Source: Streptomyces sp. TLI_235 (lineage in GTDB: Bacteria > Actinomycetota > Actinomycetes > Streptomycetales > Streptomycetaceae). Taken from it: DNA of 64,000 bases. The first letter of the stretch is position 1, and every line of letters begins with the position of its first letter. The stretch is from positions 5,084,001 through 5,148,000 of the forward strand of contig NSGV01000001.1 in assembly GCA_002300355.1 (NCBI GenBank), given 5' to 3'. The position numbers and the translations under genes were made by a program. Positions 26,758 to 40,177 of the stretch are shown piece by piece. A model generated the notes under the pieces. It had not been told where the DNA came from and searched no databases. It worked only from the letters and a program-made list of their open reading frames with translations.

Positions 26758-28125
26758 GTGGCTCAGGCCTCCGCGGCACAGCAGCGCCCCGGCACCACCA
26801 AGACCCTGCTGAAGGGCGTCGACGGCGCCGGCACCGTGCGCCGTACCGTCCTCCCCGGCGGCCTGCGGGTCGTCACCGAGACCCTGCCGACGGTGCGCTC
26901 CGCGACCTTCGGCATCTGGGTCGGCGTCGGCTCCCGCGACGAGACACCCGTCCTCAACGGCGCCACCCACTACCTGGAGCACCTGCTCTTCAAGGGCACC
27001 GCCCGGCGCAGCGCCCTCGAGATCTCCGCGGCCCTGGACGCCGTCGGCGGCGAGATGAACGCGTTCACCGCCAAGGAGAACACCTGCTACTACGCGCGGG
27101 TGCTCGACACCGACCTGCCGCTCGCCATCGACGTGGTCTGCGACATGCTCACCGGCTCCCTCATCCGCCCCGAGGACGTCGACGCCGAGCGCGGCGTCAT
27201 CCTCGAGGAGATGGCGATGGCCGAGGACGACCCCGGCGACGTCGTCCACGACCTCTTCGCCAAGGTGATCTACGGCACCGGCCCGCTCGGCCGGCCCATC
27301 CTCGGCACCCAGGAGACCGTCACCAGCCTCACCCGCGACCAGATCGCCGGCTTCTACAAGCGCCGCTACAAGCCCGAGCAGCTGGTCGTCGCCGCCGCCG
27401 GCAACCTGGACCACCGCAAGGTCGTCAAGCTCGTCGAGGAGGCCTTCGCGCCCGTCCTCGCCCGCTCCGGCGGCCACCCCGCCGAGGTCCGCCGCGGCGT
27501 CAAGGCGCTGCGCACCGCCGGCCGCACCGAGGTGCTCAACCGGCCCACCGAGCAGGCCCACCTCGTCCTCGGCGTGCCCGGCGTGCCCCGCCACGACGAC
27601 CGGCGCTGGGCCCTCGGCGTCCTCAACGCCGCCCTCGGCGGCGGCATGAGCTCCCGGCTCTTCCAGGAGGTCCGGGAGAAGCGCGGCCTCGCGTACTCCG
27701 TCTACTCCTACAGCTCCTCCTACGCCGACAGCGGCATCTTCGGCATCTACGCCGGCTGCCAGCCCAAGCGGGTCGAGGAGGTGCTCTCCATCTGCCGCCA
27801 GGAGCTCGCCAAGGTCGTCGCCGACGGCATCACCGAGGAGGAGCTCCACCGGGCGGTCGGCCAGATCTCCGGCTCCACCGTGCTCGGCATGGAGGACACC
27901 GGCTCGCTGATGAACCGCATCGGCAAGGCCGAGCTCTGCTACGGCACCCACCTCTCCGTGGACGACATGCTGGCGAAGATAGCGGCGGTGACCCTGGACG
28001 ACGTCCAGGCGGTCGCCCGTGATGTGCTGGGGGCGCACCGGCCGTCGCTCGCCCTGATCGGTCCGATCAACGCCAAGCGGGCGGCCGCCATCAGCGACCT
28101 GCTCGCCCAGGAGGAAACCGCATGA
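26758..28125 (+). CDS. M16-family zinc peptidase (insulinase / processing-peptidase type)
   Basis: A 455-residue cytoplasmic metallopeptidase. The inverted zinc motif HxxEH is at 71-75 (HYLEHLLFKG) and the third ligand lies in GVILEEMAMAEDDP (about 150-151), so the active site is complete. The second half (GLAYSVYSYSSSYADSGIFGIYAG) is the non-catalytic M16 C-terminal half. A single 455-residue unit matches bacterial PqqL/YmxG-like members that act as homodimers. Homologues sit beside pnp in most actinobacteria and in Bacillus; their physiological substrate is not established. The GTG at 26758 follows a GAGAGG site. Its stop overlaps the dapB start (ATGA), so the two are co-translated. Confidence 0.93.
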   Translation: MAQASAAQQRPGTTKTLLKGVDGAGTVRRTVLPGGLRVVTETLPTVRSATFGIWVGVGSRDETPVLNGATHYLEHLLFKGTARRSALEISAALDAVGGEMNAFTAKENTCYYARVLDTDLPLAIDVVCDMLTGSLIRPEDVDAERGVILEEMAMAEDDPGDVVHDLFAKVIYGTGPLGRPILGTQETVTSLTRDQIAGFYKRRYKPEQLVVAAAGNLDHRKVVKLVEEAFAPVLARSGGHPAEVRRGVKALRTAGRTEVLNRPTEQAHLVLGVPGVPRHDDRRWALGVLNAALGGGMSSRLFQEVREKRGLAYSVYSYSSSYADSGIFGIYAGCQPKRVEEVLSICRQELAKVVADGITEEELHRAVGQISGSTVLGMEDTGSLMNRIGKAELCYGTHLSVDDMLAKIAAVTLDDVQAVARDVLGAHRPSLALIGPINAKRAAAISDLLAQEETA

Positions 28126-28868
28126 CGCTGCGCGTCGCCGTGATCGGCGCCAAGGGACGGATCGGCTCCGAGGCGGTCAAGGCCGTCGAGGCCGCCCCCG
28201 ACATGGAGCTCGTCGCCGCCCTCGGCCGCGGCTCCGACCTGACCGAGCTGACCGACGCCGGCGTCCAGGTCGCCGTCGAGCTGACCCACCCCGACGCGGT
28301 CATGGGCAACCTCGACTTCGCCCTCCACCACGGCATCCACGTGGTCACCGGCACCACCGGCTGGAACGACGAGCGCCTGGCCACCGTCGGCGGCTGGCTC
28401 GCCGAGAGCCCCGCCACCGGCCTGCTCATCGCCCCGAACTTCTCCATCGGCGCCGTCCTCGGCATGCAGTTCGCCCAGAAGGCCGCCAAGTACTTCGAGT
28501 CCGTCGAGGTCGTCGAACTCCACCACGACCGCAAGGCCGACGCCCCCAGCGGCACCGCCACCCGCACCGCGCAGCTCATCGCCGCCGCCCGCAAGGACGC
28601 CGGCCGCGCCCCGCAGCAGGACCCCACCACCCACGAGCTGCCCGGCGCCCGCGGCGCGGACGTGGACGGCATCCCCGTGCACGCCGTCCGGCTGCGCGGC
28701 CTGCTCGCCCACCAGGAGGTGCTCTTCGGCGACGCCGGCGAGACCCTCACCATCCGGCACGACTCGCTGCACCACAGCTGCTTCATGCCGGGCATCCTGC
28801 TCGGCGTTCGCAAGGTCGTGGACACCCCCGGACTCACCCTCGGCCTCGAACACTTCCTGGACCTGTGA
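28122..28868 (+). CDS. dapB: 4-hydroxy-tetrahydrodipicolinate reductase
   Basis: DapB reduces HTPA to tetrahydrodipicolinate with NAD(P)H in the lysine/diaminopimelate pathway. The 248-residue product has a Rossmann nucleotide motif GAKGRIG (9-15), TGTTGW (76-81), and the catalytic/substrate segment ELHHDRKADAPSGT with H134/H135 and K138. Start and stop overlap the M16 gene by ATGA. It forms an operon with the small membrane protein and thyX; dapA lies three genes downstream and dapD near 61 kb, so three lysine-pathway genes are in the window. Confidence 0.97.
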   Translation: MTLRVAVIGAKGRIGSEAVKAVEAAPDMELVAALGRGSDLTELTDAGVQVAVELTHPDAVMGNLDFALHHGIHVVTGTTGWNDERLATVGGWLAESPATGLLIAPNFSIGAVLGMQFAQKAAKYFESVEVVELHHDRKADAPSGTATRTAQLIAAARKDAGRAPQQDPTTHELPGARGADVDGIPVHAVRLRGLLAHQEVLFGDAGETLTIRHDSLHHSCFMPGILLGVRKVVDTPGLTLGLEHFLDL

Positions 28869-28875
28869 GCCCCGC

Positions 28876-29337
28876 ATGACCTCCCGCACCGGCTTCTTCC
28901 TGCTCGCCGCCGCCCTGGTCGTGGTCTCCCTCCTCTGCATCGGGGAGGGCGTCCAACTGGTCGCCACCGGCAGGCCGCTCGGCATCGGCCTCGGCATCTG
29001 CGCCTTCGTCGTCCCGCCGATCGGCATCTGGTTCCTGCGCCAGACCATCCGCTTCGGCCGGGCCAGCGAGCGGCTCGCCCGCGAGCTGGAGGCCGAGGGC
29101 GGCCTGCCCGTCGACGAGCTTCGCCGCACCACCGGCGGCCGGATCGACCGGGACTCCGCCGACGCGGTCTTCGCCCGCCGCAAGGCCGAGGCGGAGGCCG
29201 CCCCGCACGACTGGCGGGCCTTCTTCCGCCTCGCCGTGGCCTACGCCGACGCCGGGGACGTCCCGCGCGCCCGCAAGTCCATGCAGCACGCCATCAAGCT
29301 GCACAGCACCACCACCGAAACGAGGAGCACCGCGTGA
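28876..29337 (+). CDS. Small two-TM membrane protein with TPR-like tail
   Basis: A 153-residue protein with two membrane segments at about 6-28 and 34-54 and a charged cytoplasmic part. The C-terminal sequence DWRAFFRLAVAYADAGDVPRARKSMQHAI looks like a single tetratricopeptide-type helical pair. Function unknown. It starts 7 bp after dapB, and its stop overlaps the thyX start (GTGA), so it is tightly coupled with both. Proteins like this are found at the same place in other streptomycetes; the conservation suggests a real function, but nothing in the sequence identifies it. Confidence 0.85.
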   Translation: MTSRTGFFLLAAALVVVSLLCIGEGVQLVATGRPLGIGLGICAFVVPPIGIWFLRQTIRFGRASERLARELEAEGGLPVDELRRTTGGRIDRDSADAVFARRKAEAEAAPHDWRAFFRLAVAYADAGDVPRARKSMQHAIKLHSTTTETRSTA

Positions 29338-30062
29338 GCGACGACCTGGCCCCCACCTTCCGCAGCGATGTCACGGTGGAACTCGTCCGCAGCGCCGCCA
29401 CCGACACCGACGTCCTGTGGGCCGCCCGCGTGTCCACCAAGGGCGAGCAGTCCCTGGAGACGATCGGCGAGGACCCGGCGAAGTCCAAGGGCCTGATCAA
29501 CTTCCTGATGCGGGACCGCCACGGCACGCCCTTCGAGCACAACTCGATGACCTTCTTCATCAGCGCGCCGATCTTCGTCTTCCGGGAGTTCCACCGGCAC
29601 CGCAGCGGCTGGTCGTACAACGAGGAGTCCGGCCGCTACCGCGAGCTGCAGCCGGTCTTCTACGTTCCCGGCCCGGAGCGCCGACTCGTCCAGCAGGGCA
29701 AGCCCGGCCGCTACGAGTTCGTCGAGGGCACCGCCGACCAGCACAAGGTCACCACCGAGGCCATGGAGGAGTCCTACCGCTCCTCCTACCGCGCCTACCA
29801 GGAGATGCTCGCCGCCGGTGTCGCCCGCGAGGTCGCCCGCGCCGTCCTCCCGGTCGGGCTGTTCTCCTCGATGTACGCCACCTGCAACGCCCGCTCGCTC
29901 ATGCACTTCCTGTCGCTGCGCACCAAGAACGAGCAGGCCACAGTGCCGTCCTTCCCGCAGCGCGAGATCGAGATGGTCGCCGAGCAGATGGAGGAGCACT
30001 GGGGGCAGCTGATGCCGCTCACCCGTGCGGCCTTCAACGCACACGGCCGAGTCGCCCCCTGA
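29334..30062 (+). CDS. thyX: FAD-dependent thymidylate synthase ThyX
   Basis: ThyX makes dTMP from dUMP using methylene-tetrahydrofolate and NADPH with FAD. The 242-residue product shows the signature RHRSGWSYNEESGRY (88-102), i.e. RHR-X8-S, within the known RHR-X7-8-S motif, and NARSLMHFLSLRTKNEQATVPSF near the end in pieces typical of the family. A GTG start overlaps the upstream stop by GTGA. Streptomycetes usually also have ThyA; none is in this window. The long inverted repeat at 30136-30198 follows. Confidence 0.97.
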   Translation: MSDDLAPTFRSDVTVELVRSAATDTDVLWAARVSTKGEQSLETIGEDPAKSKGLINFLMRDRHGTPFEHNSMTFFISAPIFVFREFHRHRSGWSYNEESGRYRELQPVFYVPGPERRLVQQGKPGRYEFVEGTADQHKVTTEAMEESYRSSYRAYQEMLAAGVAREVARAVLPVGLFSSMYATCNARSLMHFLSLRTKNEQATVPSFPQREIEMVAEQMEEHWGQLMPLTRAAFNAHGRVAP

Positions 30063-30135
30063 CCTGCGGTGACGGGCATCCGGGCGGCCCGCCCGACATG
30101 TCCGGATTGCAGCGGTTCCGCCCGCTCCCTACGCT

Positions 30136-30198
30136 CGGAGCACGGATTCCGGTGCTGCCCGAACCCCCGAGCGGGCAGCACCGGAATCCCATGCTCCG
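30136..30198. terminator. Long two-part inverted repeat between thyX and dapA
   Basis: An 18-bp perfect stem (30144-30161 with 30172-30189) extended by a further 7 bp (30136-30142 with 30192-30198) across a 1x2 internal bulge, loop of 10 nt. It begins 74 bp after thyX and ends 94 bp before dapA. The most likely job is termination of the thyX operon; the length is unusual. Confidence 0.6.
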
Positions 30199-30278
30199 AC
30201 CCCAACGGCCCACCGCCGACCTCGCACGATTCTGTCCGAACCGTGGACCGGCGTGACCGCACCCCAGTGGCCTACGAG

Positions 30279-30284
30279 TAGTTT
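30279..30284 (+). promoter_or_regulatory. -10 element placed for a leaderless dapA mRNA
   Basis: TAGTTT ends 7 nt before the dapA ATG, so transcription would start at or next to the A of ATG. No ribosome-binding site is visible between them. No convincing -35 hexamer is present. Confidence 0.45.
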
Positions 30285-30291
30285 TGGACGC

Positions 30292-31191
30292 ATGGCTCCG
30301 ACCTCCACCCCCCAGACGCCCTTCGGCCGGGTCCTGACCGCGATGGTCACCCCCTTCACCGCCGACGGCGGGCTCGACCTCGACGGCGCCCAGCGCCTTG
30401 CCGCCCACCTCGTGGACGCCGGCAACGACGGTCTGGTCCTGAACGGCACCACCGGCGAGTCGCCGACCACCAGCGACGCCGAGAAGGCCGAGCTCGTCCG
30501 CGCCGTGGTGGAGGCCGTCGGGGACCAGGCGCACATCATCGCCGGCGTCGGCACCAACGACACCGACCACAGCACCGAGCTGGCCCGCCAGGCCGAGGCC
30601 GCCGGCGCCCACGGCCTGCTCTCGGTCACGCCGTACTACAGCAAGCCCCCGCAGGAGGGCCTGTACCGGCACACCGTCGCCATCGCGGACGCCACCGGGC
30701 TGCCCGTCATGCTCTACGACATCCCGGGCCGCAGCGGCGTCGCCCTGAGCCACGAGACGCTCGTCCGGCTCGGCGAGCACCCCCGGATCGTCGCCAACAA
30801 GGACGCCAAGGGCGACGTCGGCGCCGCCTCCTGGGCCATCGCCCGCTCGGGCCTCGCCTGGTACTCCGGCGACGACATCCTGACCCTGCCGCTGCTCTCG
30901 GTCGGCGCCGTCGGCGTGGTCAGCGTCGTCAGCCACGTGGTCACCCCGGAGCTCAAGACCATGGTCGAGGCCTTCATCGCCGGTGACACCGCCAAGGCCA
31001 CCGCCGTCCACCAGTCCCTGCTGCCGGTCTTCACCGGCATCTTCCGCACCCAGGGCGTCATCCTCAGCAAGGCCGCACTCACCCTGCAGGGACACCCCGC
31101 GGGCCCGCTGCGCCTCCCGCTGGTCTCCGCCACCGCGGAGGAGATTGCGCAACTGAAGCAGGATCTGGCCGCGGGCGGGGTACACCTGTAG
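30292..31191 (+). CDS. dapA: 4-hydroxy-tetrahydrodipicolinate synthase
   Basis: DapA condenses pyruvate with aspartate semialdehyde, the first committed step to lysine and diaminopimelate. The 299-residue TIM-barrel protein has LNGTTGESPTT (50-60), the tyrosine in LYDIPGRSG (142) and the Schiff-base lysine K170 in IVANKDAKGD. The ATG at 30292 gives the normal length; the frame is open upstream to 30253 but that part is in the promoter region. The -10-like hexamer directly upstream suggests leaderless initiation. The RNase J gene follows after 163 bp, as in other streptomycetes. Confidence 0.96.
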   Translation: MAPTSTPQTPFGRVLTAMVTPFTADGGLDLDGAQRLAAHLVDAGNDGLVLNGTTGESPTTSDAEKAELVRAVVEAVGDQAHIIAGVGTNDTDHSTELARQAEAAGAHGLLSVTPYYSKPPQEGLYRHTVAIADATGLPVMLYDIPGRSGVALSHETLVRLGEHPRIVANKDAKGDVGAASWAIARSGLAWYSGDDILTLPLLSVGAVGVVSVVSHVVTPELKTMVEAFIAGDTAKATAVHQSLLPVFTGIFRTQGVILSKAALTLQGHPAGPLRLPLVSATAEEIAQLKQDLAAGGVHL

Positions 31192-31292
31192 CAGACACAG
31201 ACGTGCGCGCCCCGGCTCGCCGGGCCCCCAGGGCCTGCCGCTGGACCGGACCGAAGGCGCGGAGGCACCTGATACGTAGGAAGCCAACGATG

Positions 31293-31340
31293 GACGCACG
31301 CCATATGTCGCCGGACGATCCCGGGCATATGGCGTGCGTC
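31293..31340 (+). promoter_or_regulatory. 15-bp perfect hairpin in the rnj leader
   Basis: Arms GACGCACGCCATATG at 31293-31307 and its exact complement at 31326-31340, loop 18 nt. The stem ends directly before the ribosome-binding site GAGGAG and 14 bp before the rnj start. No T-run follows, so an RNA processing or translation-control site is more likely than a terminator. Confidence 0.6.
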
Positions 31341-31354
31341 GTGAGGAGAGTCTT

Positions 31355-33040
31355 TTGAGCCACCCGCATCCCGAACTCGGCGCACCCCCCGCACTCAAGG
31401 AGGGCGCCCTCCGCATCACTCCGCTCGGCGGCCTCGGCGAGATCGGCCGCAACATGACGGTCTTCGAGTACGGGGACCGCATCCTGATCGTCGACTGCGG
31501 CGTCCTCTTCCCCGAGGACGAGCAGCCCGGCGTCGACCTGATCCTCCCGGACTTCACGTACGTCCGGGACCGCCTCGACAAGATCGACGGCATCGTCCTG
31601 ACCCACGGGCACGAGGACCACATCGGCGCCGTCCCGTACCTGCTCCGGGAGAACCCGGACATCCCGCTGATCGGCTCGAAGCTCACCCTCGCACTGATCG
31701 AGGCCAAGCTCGCCGAGCACCGGATCCGCCCGTACGTCCTGGAGGTCAAGGAGGGCGAGCGCGAGCGCATCGGCCCCTTCGACTGCGAGTTCATCGCGGT
31801 CAACCACTCCATCCCGGACGCCCTGGCGGTCGCCGTCCGCACCCCGGCCGGCATGGTCGTCGCCACCGGCGACTTCAAGATGGACCAGCTGCCGCTGGAC
31901 GGCCGCCTCACCGACCTCCCGGCCTTCGCCAAGCTGGCCGAGGAGGGCATGGACCTGCTGCTGGTGGACTCCACCAACGCCGAGGTCCCCGGCTTCATCC
32001 CGCACGAGCGGGACATCTCCGCCGCGCTGCGCAACGTCTTCGCGAACGCCGACCGCCGCATCATCGTGGCCTCCTTCGCCAGCCACGTGCACCGCATCCA
32101 GCAGGTGCTGGACGCCGCGCACGAGTACGGCCGCAAGGTGGCCTTCGTGGGCCGCTCGATGGTCCGCAACATGGGCATCGCCCGGGACCTCGGCTACCTC
32201 AAGGTCCCCGGCAACCTCGTGGTCGACGTGAAGACCCTGGACGACCTGCCGGACGACAAGGTCGTGCTGGTCTGCACCGGCTCGCAGGGCGAGCCGATGG
32301 CCGCGCTCTCGCGGATGGCCAACCGGGACCACCAGATCCGCATCGTCGAGGGCGACACCGTGGTGCTGGCCTCCTCGCTGATCCCGGGCAACGAGAACGC
32401 CGTGTACCGGGTCATCAACGGCCTCACCCGCTGGGGCGCCAAGGTCGTCCACAAGGGCAACGCCAAGGTGCACGTCTCGGGCCACGCCTCGGCCGGCGAG
32501 CTGCTGTACTTCTTCAACATCTGCCGGCCGCGCAACCTCATGCCGGTGCACGGCGAGTGGCGCCACCTGCGGGCCGCGGCCGACCTCGGCATCGCCACCG
32601 GCGTGCCGAAGGACCGGGTCGTCATCGCCGAGGACGGCGTCTGCGTCGACCTGGAGAACGGCGTCGCCCGGATCGTCGGCAAGGTCCAGGCCGGCTACGT
32701 GTACGTCGACGGCTCCTCGGTCGGCGACATCACCGAGGCCTCCCTGAAGGACCGCCGCATCCTCGGCGAGGAGGGCTTCATCTCCGCCTTCGTCGTGGTC
32801 GACTCGACCAACGGCAAGATCGTCAGCGGCCCGACCATCCAGGCCCGCGGCTCCGGCATCGACGACAGTGCCTTCGTGCCGGTCGTCGCGAAGCTGGAGG
32901 AGGCGCTGACCCGCTCCGCGGGCGACGGCGTGCTGGAGATCCGCCAGGTGCAGCAGCTGGTGCGCCGCACCATCGGCAAGTGGGTCGCCGACAACTACCG
33001 TCGCCGGCCGATGATCCTCCCGGTCGTGGTCGAGGTCTGA
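31355..33040 (+). CDS. rnj: Ribonuclease J
   Basis: RNase J is a metallo-beta-lactamase/beta-CASP enzyme with 5'-3' exo- and endonuclease activity in mRNA decay and rRNA maturation. The 561-residue product has the metal site HGHEDHIGA (84-92), the later ligands GDFKMDQ, and the beta-CASP motifs ASFASHVHR and VHVSGHASAGEL, all complete. The TTG at 31355 is chosen because GAGGAG precedes it by 7 nt and the product then begins with the conserved SHPHPELG; an ATG-like start further up has no site. The gene is preceded by the perfect hairpin and followed after 17 bp by the rRNA promoter. Confidence 0.96.
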   Translation: MSHPHPELGAPPALKEGALRITPLGGLGEIGRNMTVFEYGDRILIVDCGVLFPEDEQPGVDLILPDFTYVRDRLDKIDGIVLTHGHEDHIGAVPYLLRENPDIPLIGSKLTLALIEAKLAEHRIRPYVLEVKEGERERIGPFDCEFIAVNHSIPDALAVAVRTPAGMVVATGDFKMDQLPLDGRLTDLPAFAKLAEEGMDLLLVDSTNAEVPGFIPHERDISAALRNVFANADRRIIVASFASHVHRIQQVLDAAHEYGRKVAFVGRSMVRNMGIARDLGYLKVPGNLVVDVKTLDDLPDDKVVLVCTGSQGEPMAALSRMANRDHQIRIVEGDTVVLASSLIPGNENAVYRVINGLTRWGAKVVHKGNAKVHVSGHASAGELLYFFNICRPRNLMPVHGEWRHLRAAADLGIATGVPKDRVVIAEDGVCVDLENGVARIVGKVQAGYVYVDGSSVGDITEASLKDRRILGEEGFISAFVVVDSTNGKIVSGPTIQARGSGIDDSAFVPVVAKLEEALTRSAGDGVLEIRQVQQLVRRTIGKWVADNYRRRPMILPVVVEV

Positions 33041-33057
33041 GACCTGGCGGGCCAGGT

Positions 33058-33086
33058 TTGACGTGGGGCGACTCGGAGCGTAATGT
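33058..33086 (+). promoter_or_regulatory. Strong rRNA operon promoter
   Basis: TTGACG at 33058-33063 and TAATGT at 33081-33086 with 17 bp between them, near-consensus for the principal sigma factor. It starts 17 bp behind the rnj stop, with no terminator in between. Transcription would start near 33093, about 420 bp before the 16S gene. Other Streptomyces rrn operons have several promoters; I could not define more here with confidence. Confidence 0.75.
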
Positions 33087-33510
33087 TCTCCGAGTTGCCC
33101 CACTGCCGGACGGCACCGATCGAATTCAGTTCGAGACGGTAAATCCGGTGAAAGAACTCTGATAGAGTTCGGGAGTGCCGAAAGGCAAAAGCAAATCCGA
33201 TGAAACGGACTCCGGAAAACGGAGCGGAAAACATCTGATAAGCTGGAAACACGAAAGAGCGAAACGCCCGGAGGGTCCGCTGGAAGGCGGTCCGAAGGAA
33301 GTGTCCGTTCCTTGAGAACTCAACAGCGTGCCAAAAGTCAATGCCAGATATGTTGACATCCCCGGCCGGTCCGTTTGGATCGGTTGGAGATTCCTTTTGA
33401 AATAACACAGCGAGGACGCAGTGCGCGGGGCCGCCTATTCCGGTGGTTGCCGTGCCGCTCAACGCGAGTGTGAACCGGCGGCTTTTAATTAAGCATGGCC
33501 GAGTAATCAT
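33087..33510 (+). other. rRNA operon leader
   Basis: Non-coding, purine-rich transcribed leader of about 420 nt. It contains TTGAGAACT at 33312-33320, which recurs in the 16S-23S spacer at 35267-35275 and is probably part of the antitermination or pre-rRNA pairing elements. A TTGACA at 33353-33358 has no clear -10 at the right distance. Confidence 0.6.
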
Positions 33511-38403
<4,893 letters not shown>

Positions 38404-38479
38404 TCAGTTGCTCGCGTCCACTGTGTTGGTTCTGAAACCACGAACAGACCGTTGTCGGTTGTTCGAAGAGTTTCATAGT

Positions 38480-38598
38480 GTTTCGGTGGTCATAGCGCGA
38501 GGGAAACGCCCGGTTACATTCCGAACCCGGAAGCTAAGCCTCGTAGCGCCGATGGTACTGCAGGGGGGACCCTGTGGGAGAGTAGGACGCCGCCGAAC
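38480..38598 (+). rRNA. rrf: 5S ribosomal RNA
   Basis: A 119-nt RNA with the complementary ends GTTTCGGTGGTCATAG and GGACGCCGCCGAAC and the conserved loop CCGAACCCGGAAGCTAAG. It follows the 23S gene by 76 nt and completes the operon. Confidence 0.95.
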
Positions 38599-38610
38599 AA
38601 TTCTTCTGAA

Positions 38611-38641
38611 GAAGCCCCGCCCGGGTTCCGGGCGGGGCTTC
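38611..38641 (+). terminator. Rho-independent terminator of the rRNA operon
   Basis: 14-bp perfect GC-rich stem with a GTT loop followed by a short T run, 12 nt after 5S. Confidence 0.9.
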
Positions 38642-38762
38642 TTTGCGTTCACGGGCGGTCAGTGGGGCAGGGGCCGGCCGAGTGTGTCGTCGGCACGACA
38701 GGTTTCTTGCAGGGCTGGAACATTCGTTGACCCGGGATCGGGCCGGCTGGAACGCTGAGAGC

Positions 38763-38846
38763 GTGAGTCAAGCCGAGAGCCTCGTAGGCCGCCTGCACGT
38801 CGATCTGCGACGTCACGCGAGCGCCATCTGTGCTGCCTGCCACTGA
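38763..38846 (+). CDS. Putative 27-residue leader peptide of the sulfur operon
   Basis: A 27-codon GTG-started frame encoding a peptide with VGRLHVDLRRHASAIC and ending AACH. It matches the pattern (R)xHVDLxRxxSAIC that I recall from small leader peptides lying upstream of sulfonate, sulfate and cysteine-related operons in streptomycetes. The two cysteine codons lie within the last five codons. Just past the stop (38844-38846) is a short GC-rich inverted repeat (GCGCCG-TGA-CGGCGC, 38863-38877). The expected role is cis control of the transporter operon by ribosome stalling or release at cysteine codons; that mechanism is inference. The ribosome-binding site is weak. The gap to the next gene (38847-39106) holds nothing else that I can support. 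Confidence 0.6.
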   Translation: MSQAESLVGRLHVDLRRHASAICAACH

Positions 38847-39106
38847 CAGGCGGCCCCGCACCGCGCCGTGACGGCGCACCGCCTCGCTGTCCTCACCCGA
38901 GCTCCTGTGGCGAACCGCCCTGCGTGAGCTCGTTCTTCACACCCGTCCGCCCGGTCATTCGTGGCGGCCGTGGTCGTTCACTCCCGCTCTTCCGCGTCGC
39001 CGTTCTCCCGTCACGGGCTGCCGTACGCCGTCCCGGCCTCCGCCGGTGCCGGGCGCCGCCCGCGGTTGGGGCGCGGTGTCCCGCTCTCCCGCAAAGGATC
39101 TCCGCC

Positions 39107-40174
39107 ATGCCCGCCACCTCCCGTCGCCAGTTCCTCGCGCTTGCCGCCGTGGGGGTCGCCGCCGCTGCCTGCGGCCGGGCCACCGCCTCGGGCGGCGCCG
39201 GCTCCGAGACCAAGAAGCTGAGATACCAGGGCTGGGCGGGGCAGGTGACCCTGCCCGAACTCGCCGAGGACCTCGGGTACTTCGGTGATGTGAAGCTCGA
39301 ATGGGTCGGCAACACCATCAGCGGCCCGCAGGACATCCAGTCCGCGGCGACCGGCCAGATCGACTTCGGCGGCGCCTTCAACGGTGCGGTCGTGAAGCTC
39401 ATCGCCGCCGGGGCGCCGGTGAAGGCGGTGATCAGCTACTACGGCGTCGACGAGGCCGCGTACAACGGCTTCTACGTGCTGGAGGACAGCCCGATCCGCT
39501 CGGCCCGCGACCTGATCGGCAAGAAGATCGGGATGAACACGCTGGGCGCCCACAGCGAGGCGATCCTCGACATCTACCTGCAGCGCAACGGCCTCTCGCC
39601 GGCGGAGATCGCCAAGGTCGAGCCTATCGTGGTGCCGCCGGTCAACACCGACCAGTCCATCCGCCAGAAGCAGATCGAGGTCGGCGTGCTGGGCGGTGTC
39701 CTGCGGGACAAGGCGCTGGCCGCGGGCGGCATCCGTCCGCTGTTCAGCGACTACGACCTGCTCGGCCGGTTCAGCGCCGGCACGTACGTGATCACCAACC
39801 GCTTCCTCAAGCAGAACCCGAACACCGCGCGGACCTTCGTCACCGGTGTCGCCAAGGCCATCGAGTGGACAAGGACCACGCCGCGGGAGGAGGTCATCGC
39901 CCGCAGCGTCGAGATCGTCAAGAAGCGCGGCCGCAACGAGGACACCGCCGCGCTGAAGTTCTGGAAGTCCGCGGGCGTCGCGGAGACCGGTGGCCGGATC
40001 ACCGACGAGGAGTTCAAGATCTGGGTCGACTGGCTGGTGGAGCACGGCGACATCAAGGCCGGCCAGGTGAAGCCGGGCGACCTCTACACCAACGAGTTCA
40101 ACGGCTACCCCGCCTCCGCGGCGGCAGCCGTCTCCCCGAGTCCCTCCCCGAGCCCCTCGCAGAGCAGGAGCTGA
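39107..40174 (+). CDS. ABC transporter substrate-binding lipoprotein, sulfonate/nitrate/taurine type
   Basis: A 355-residue SsuA/TauA-type binding protein. The N-terminus combines a Tat-like twin arginine (SRRQFLALAAVG) with a lipobox (AAAC, cysteine about 22), so it is an exported, lipid-anchored protein. The body has the NMT1/SsuA features LRYQGWAGQVTLPELAEDLGYF, IQSAATGQIDFGGAFNGAVVKLIAAGAPVK and DLIGKKIGMNTLG. The ligand is probably an aliphatic sulfonate or other sulfur compound; sequence alone does not settle it. The ATG at 39107 follows AAAGGA. The C-terminus ends in an unusual Ser-Pro repeat. The ATPase gene follows after 3 bp. Confidence 0.9.
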   Translation: MPATSRRQFLALAAVGVAAAACGRATASGGAGSETKKLRYQGWAGQVTLPELAEDLGYFGDVKLEWVGNTISGPQDIQSAATGQIDFGGAFNGAVVKLIAAGAPVKAVISYYGVDEAAYNGFYVLEDSPIRSARDLIGKKIGMNTLGAHSEAILDIYLQRNGLSPAEIAKVEPIVVPPVNTDQSIRQKQIEVGVLGGVLRDKALAAGGIRPLFSDYDLLGRFSAGTYVITNRFLKQNPNTARTFVTGVAKAIEWTRTTPREEVIARSVEIVKKRGRNEDTAALKFWKSAGVAETGGRITDEEFKIWVDWLVEHGDIKAGQVKPGDLYTNEFNGYPASAAAAVSPSPSPSPSQSRS

Positions 40175-40177
40175 GCG

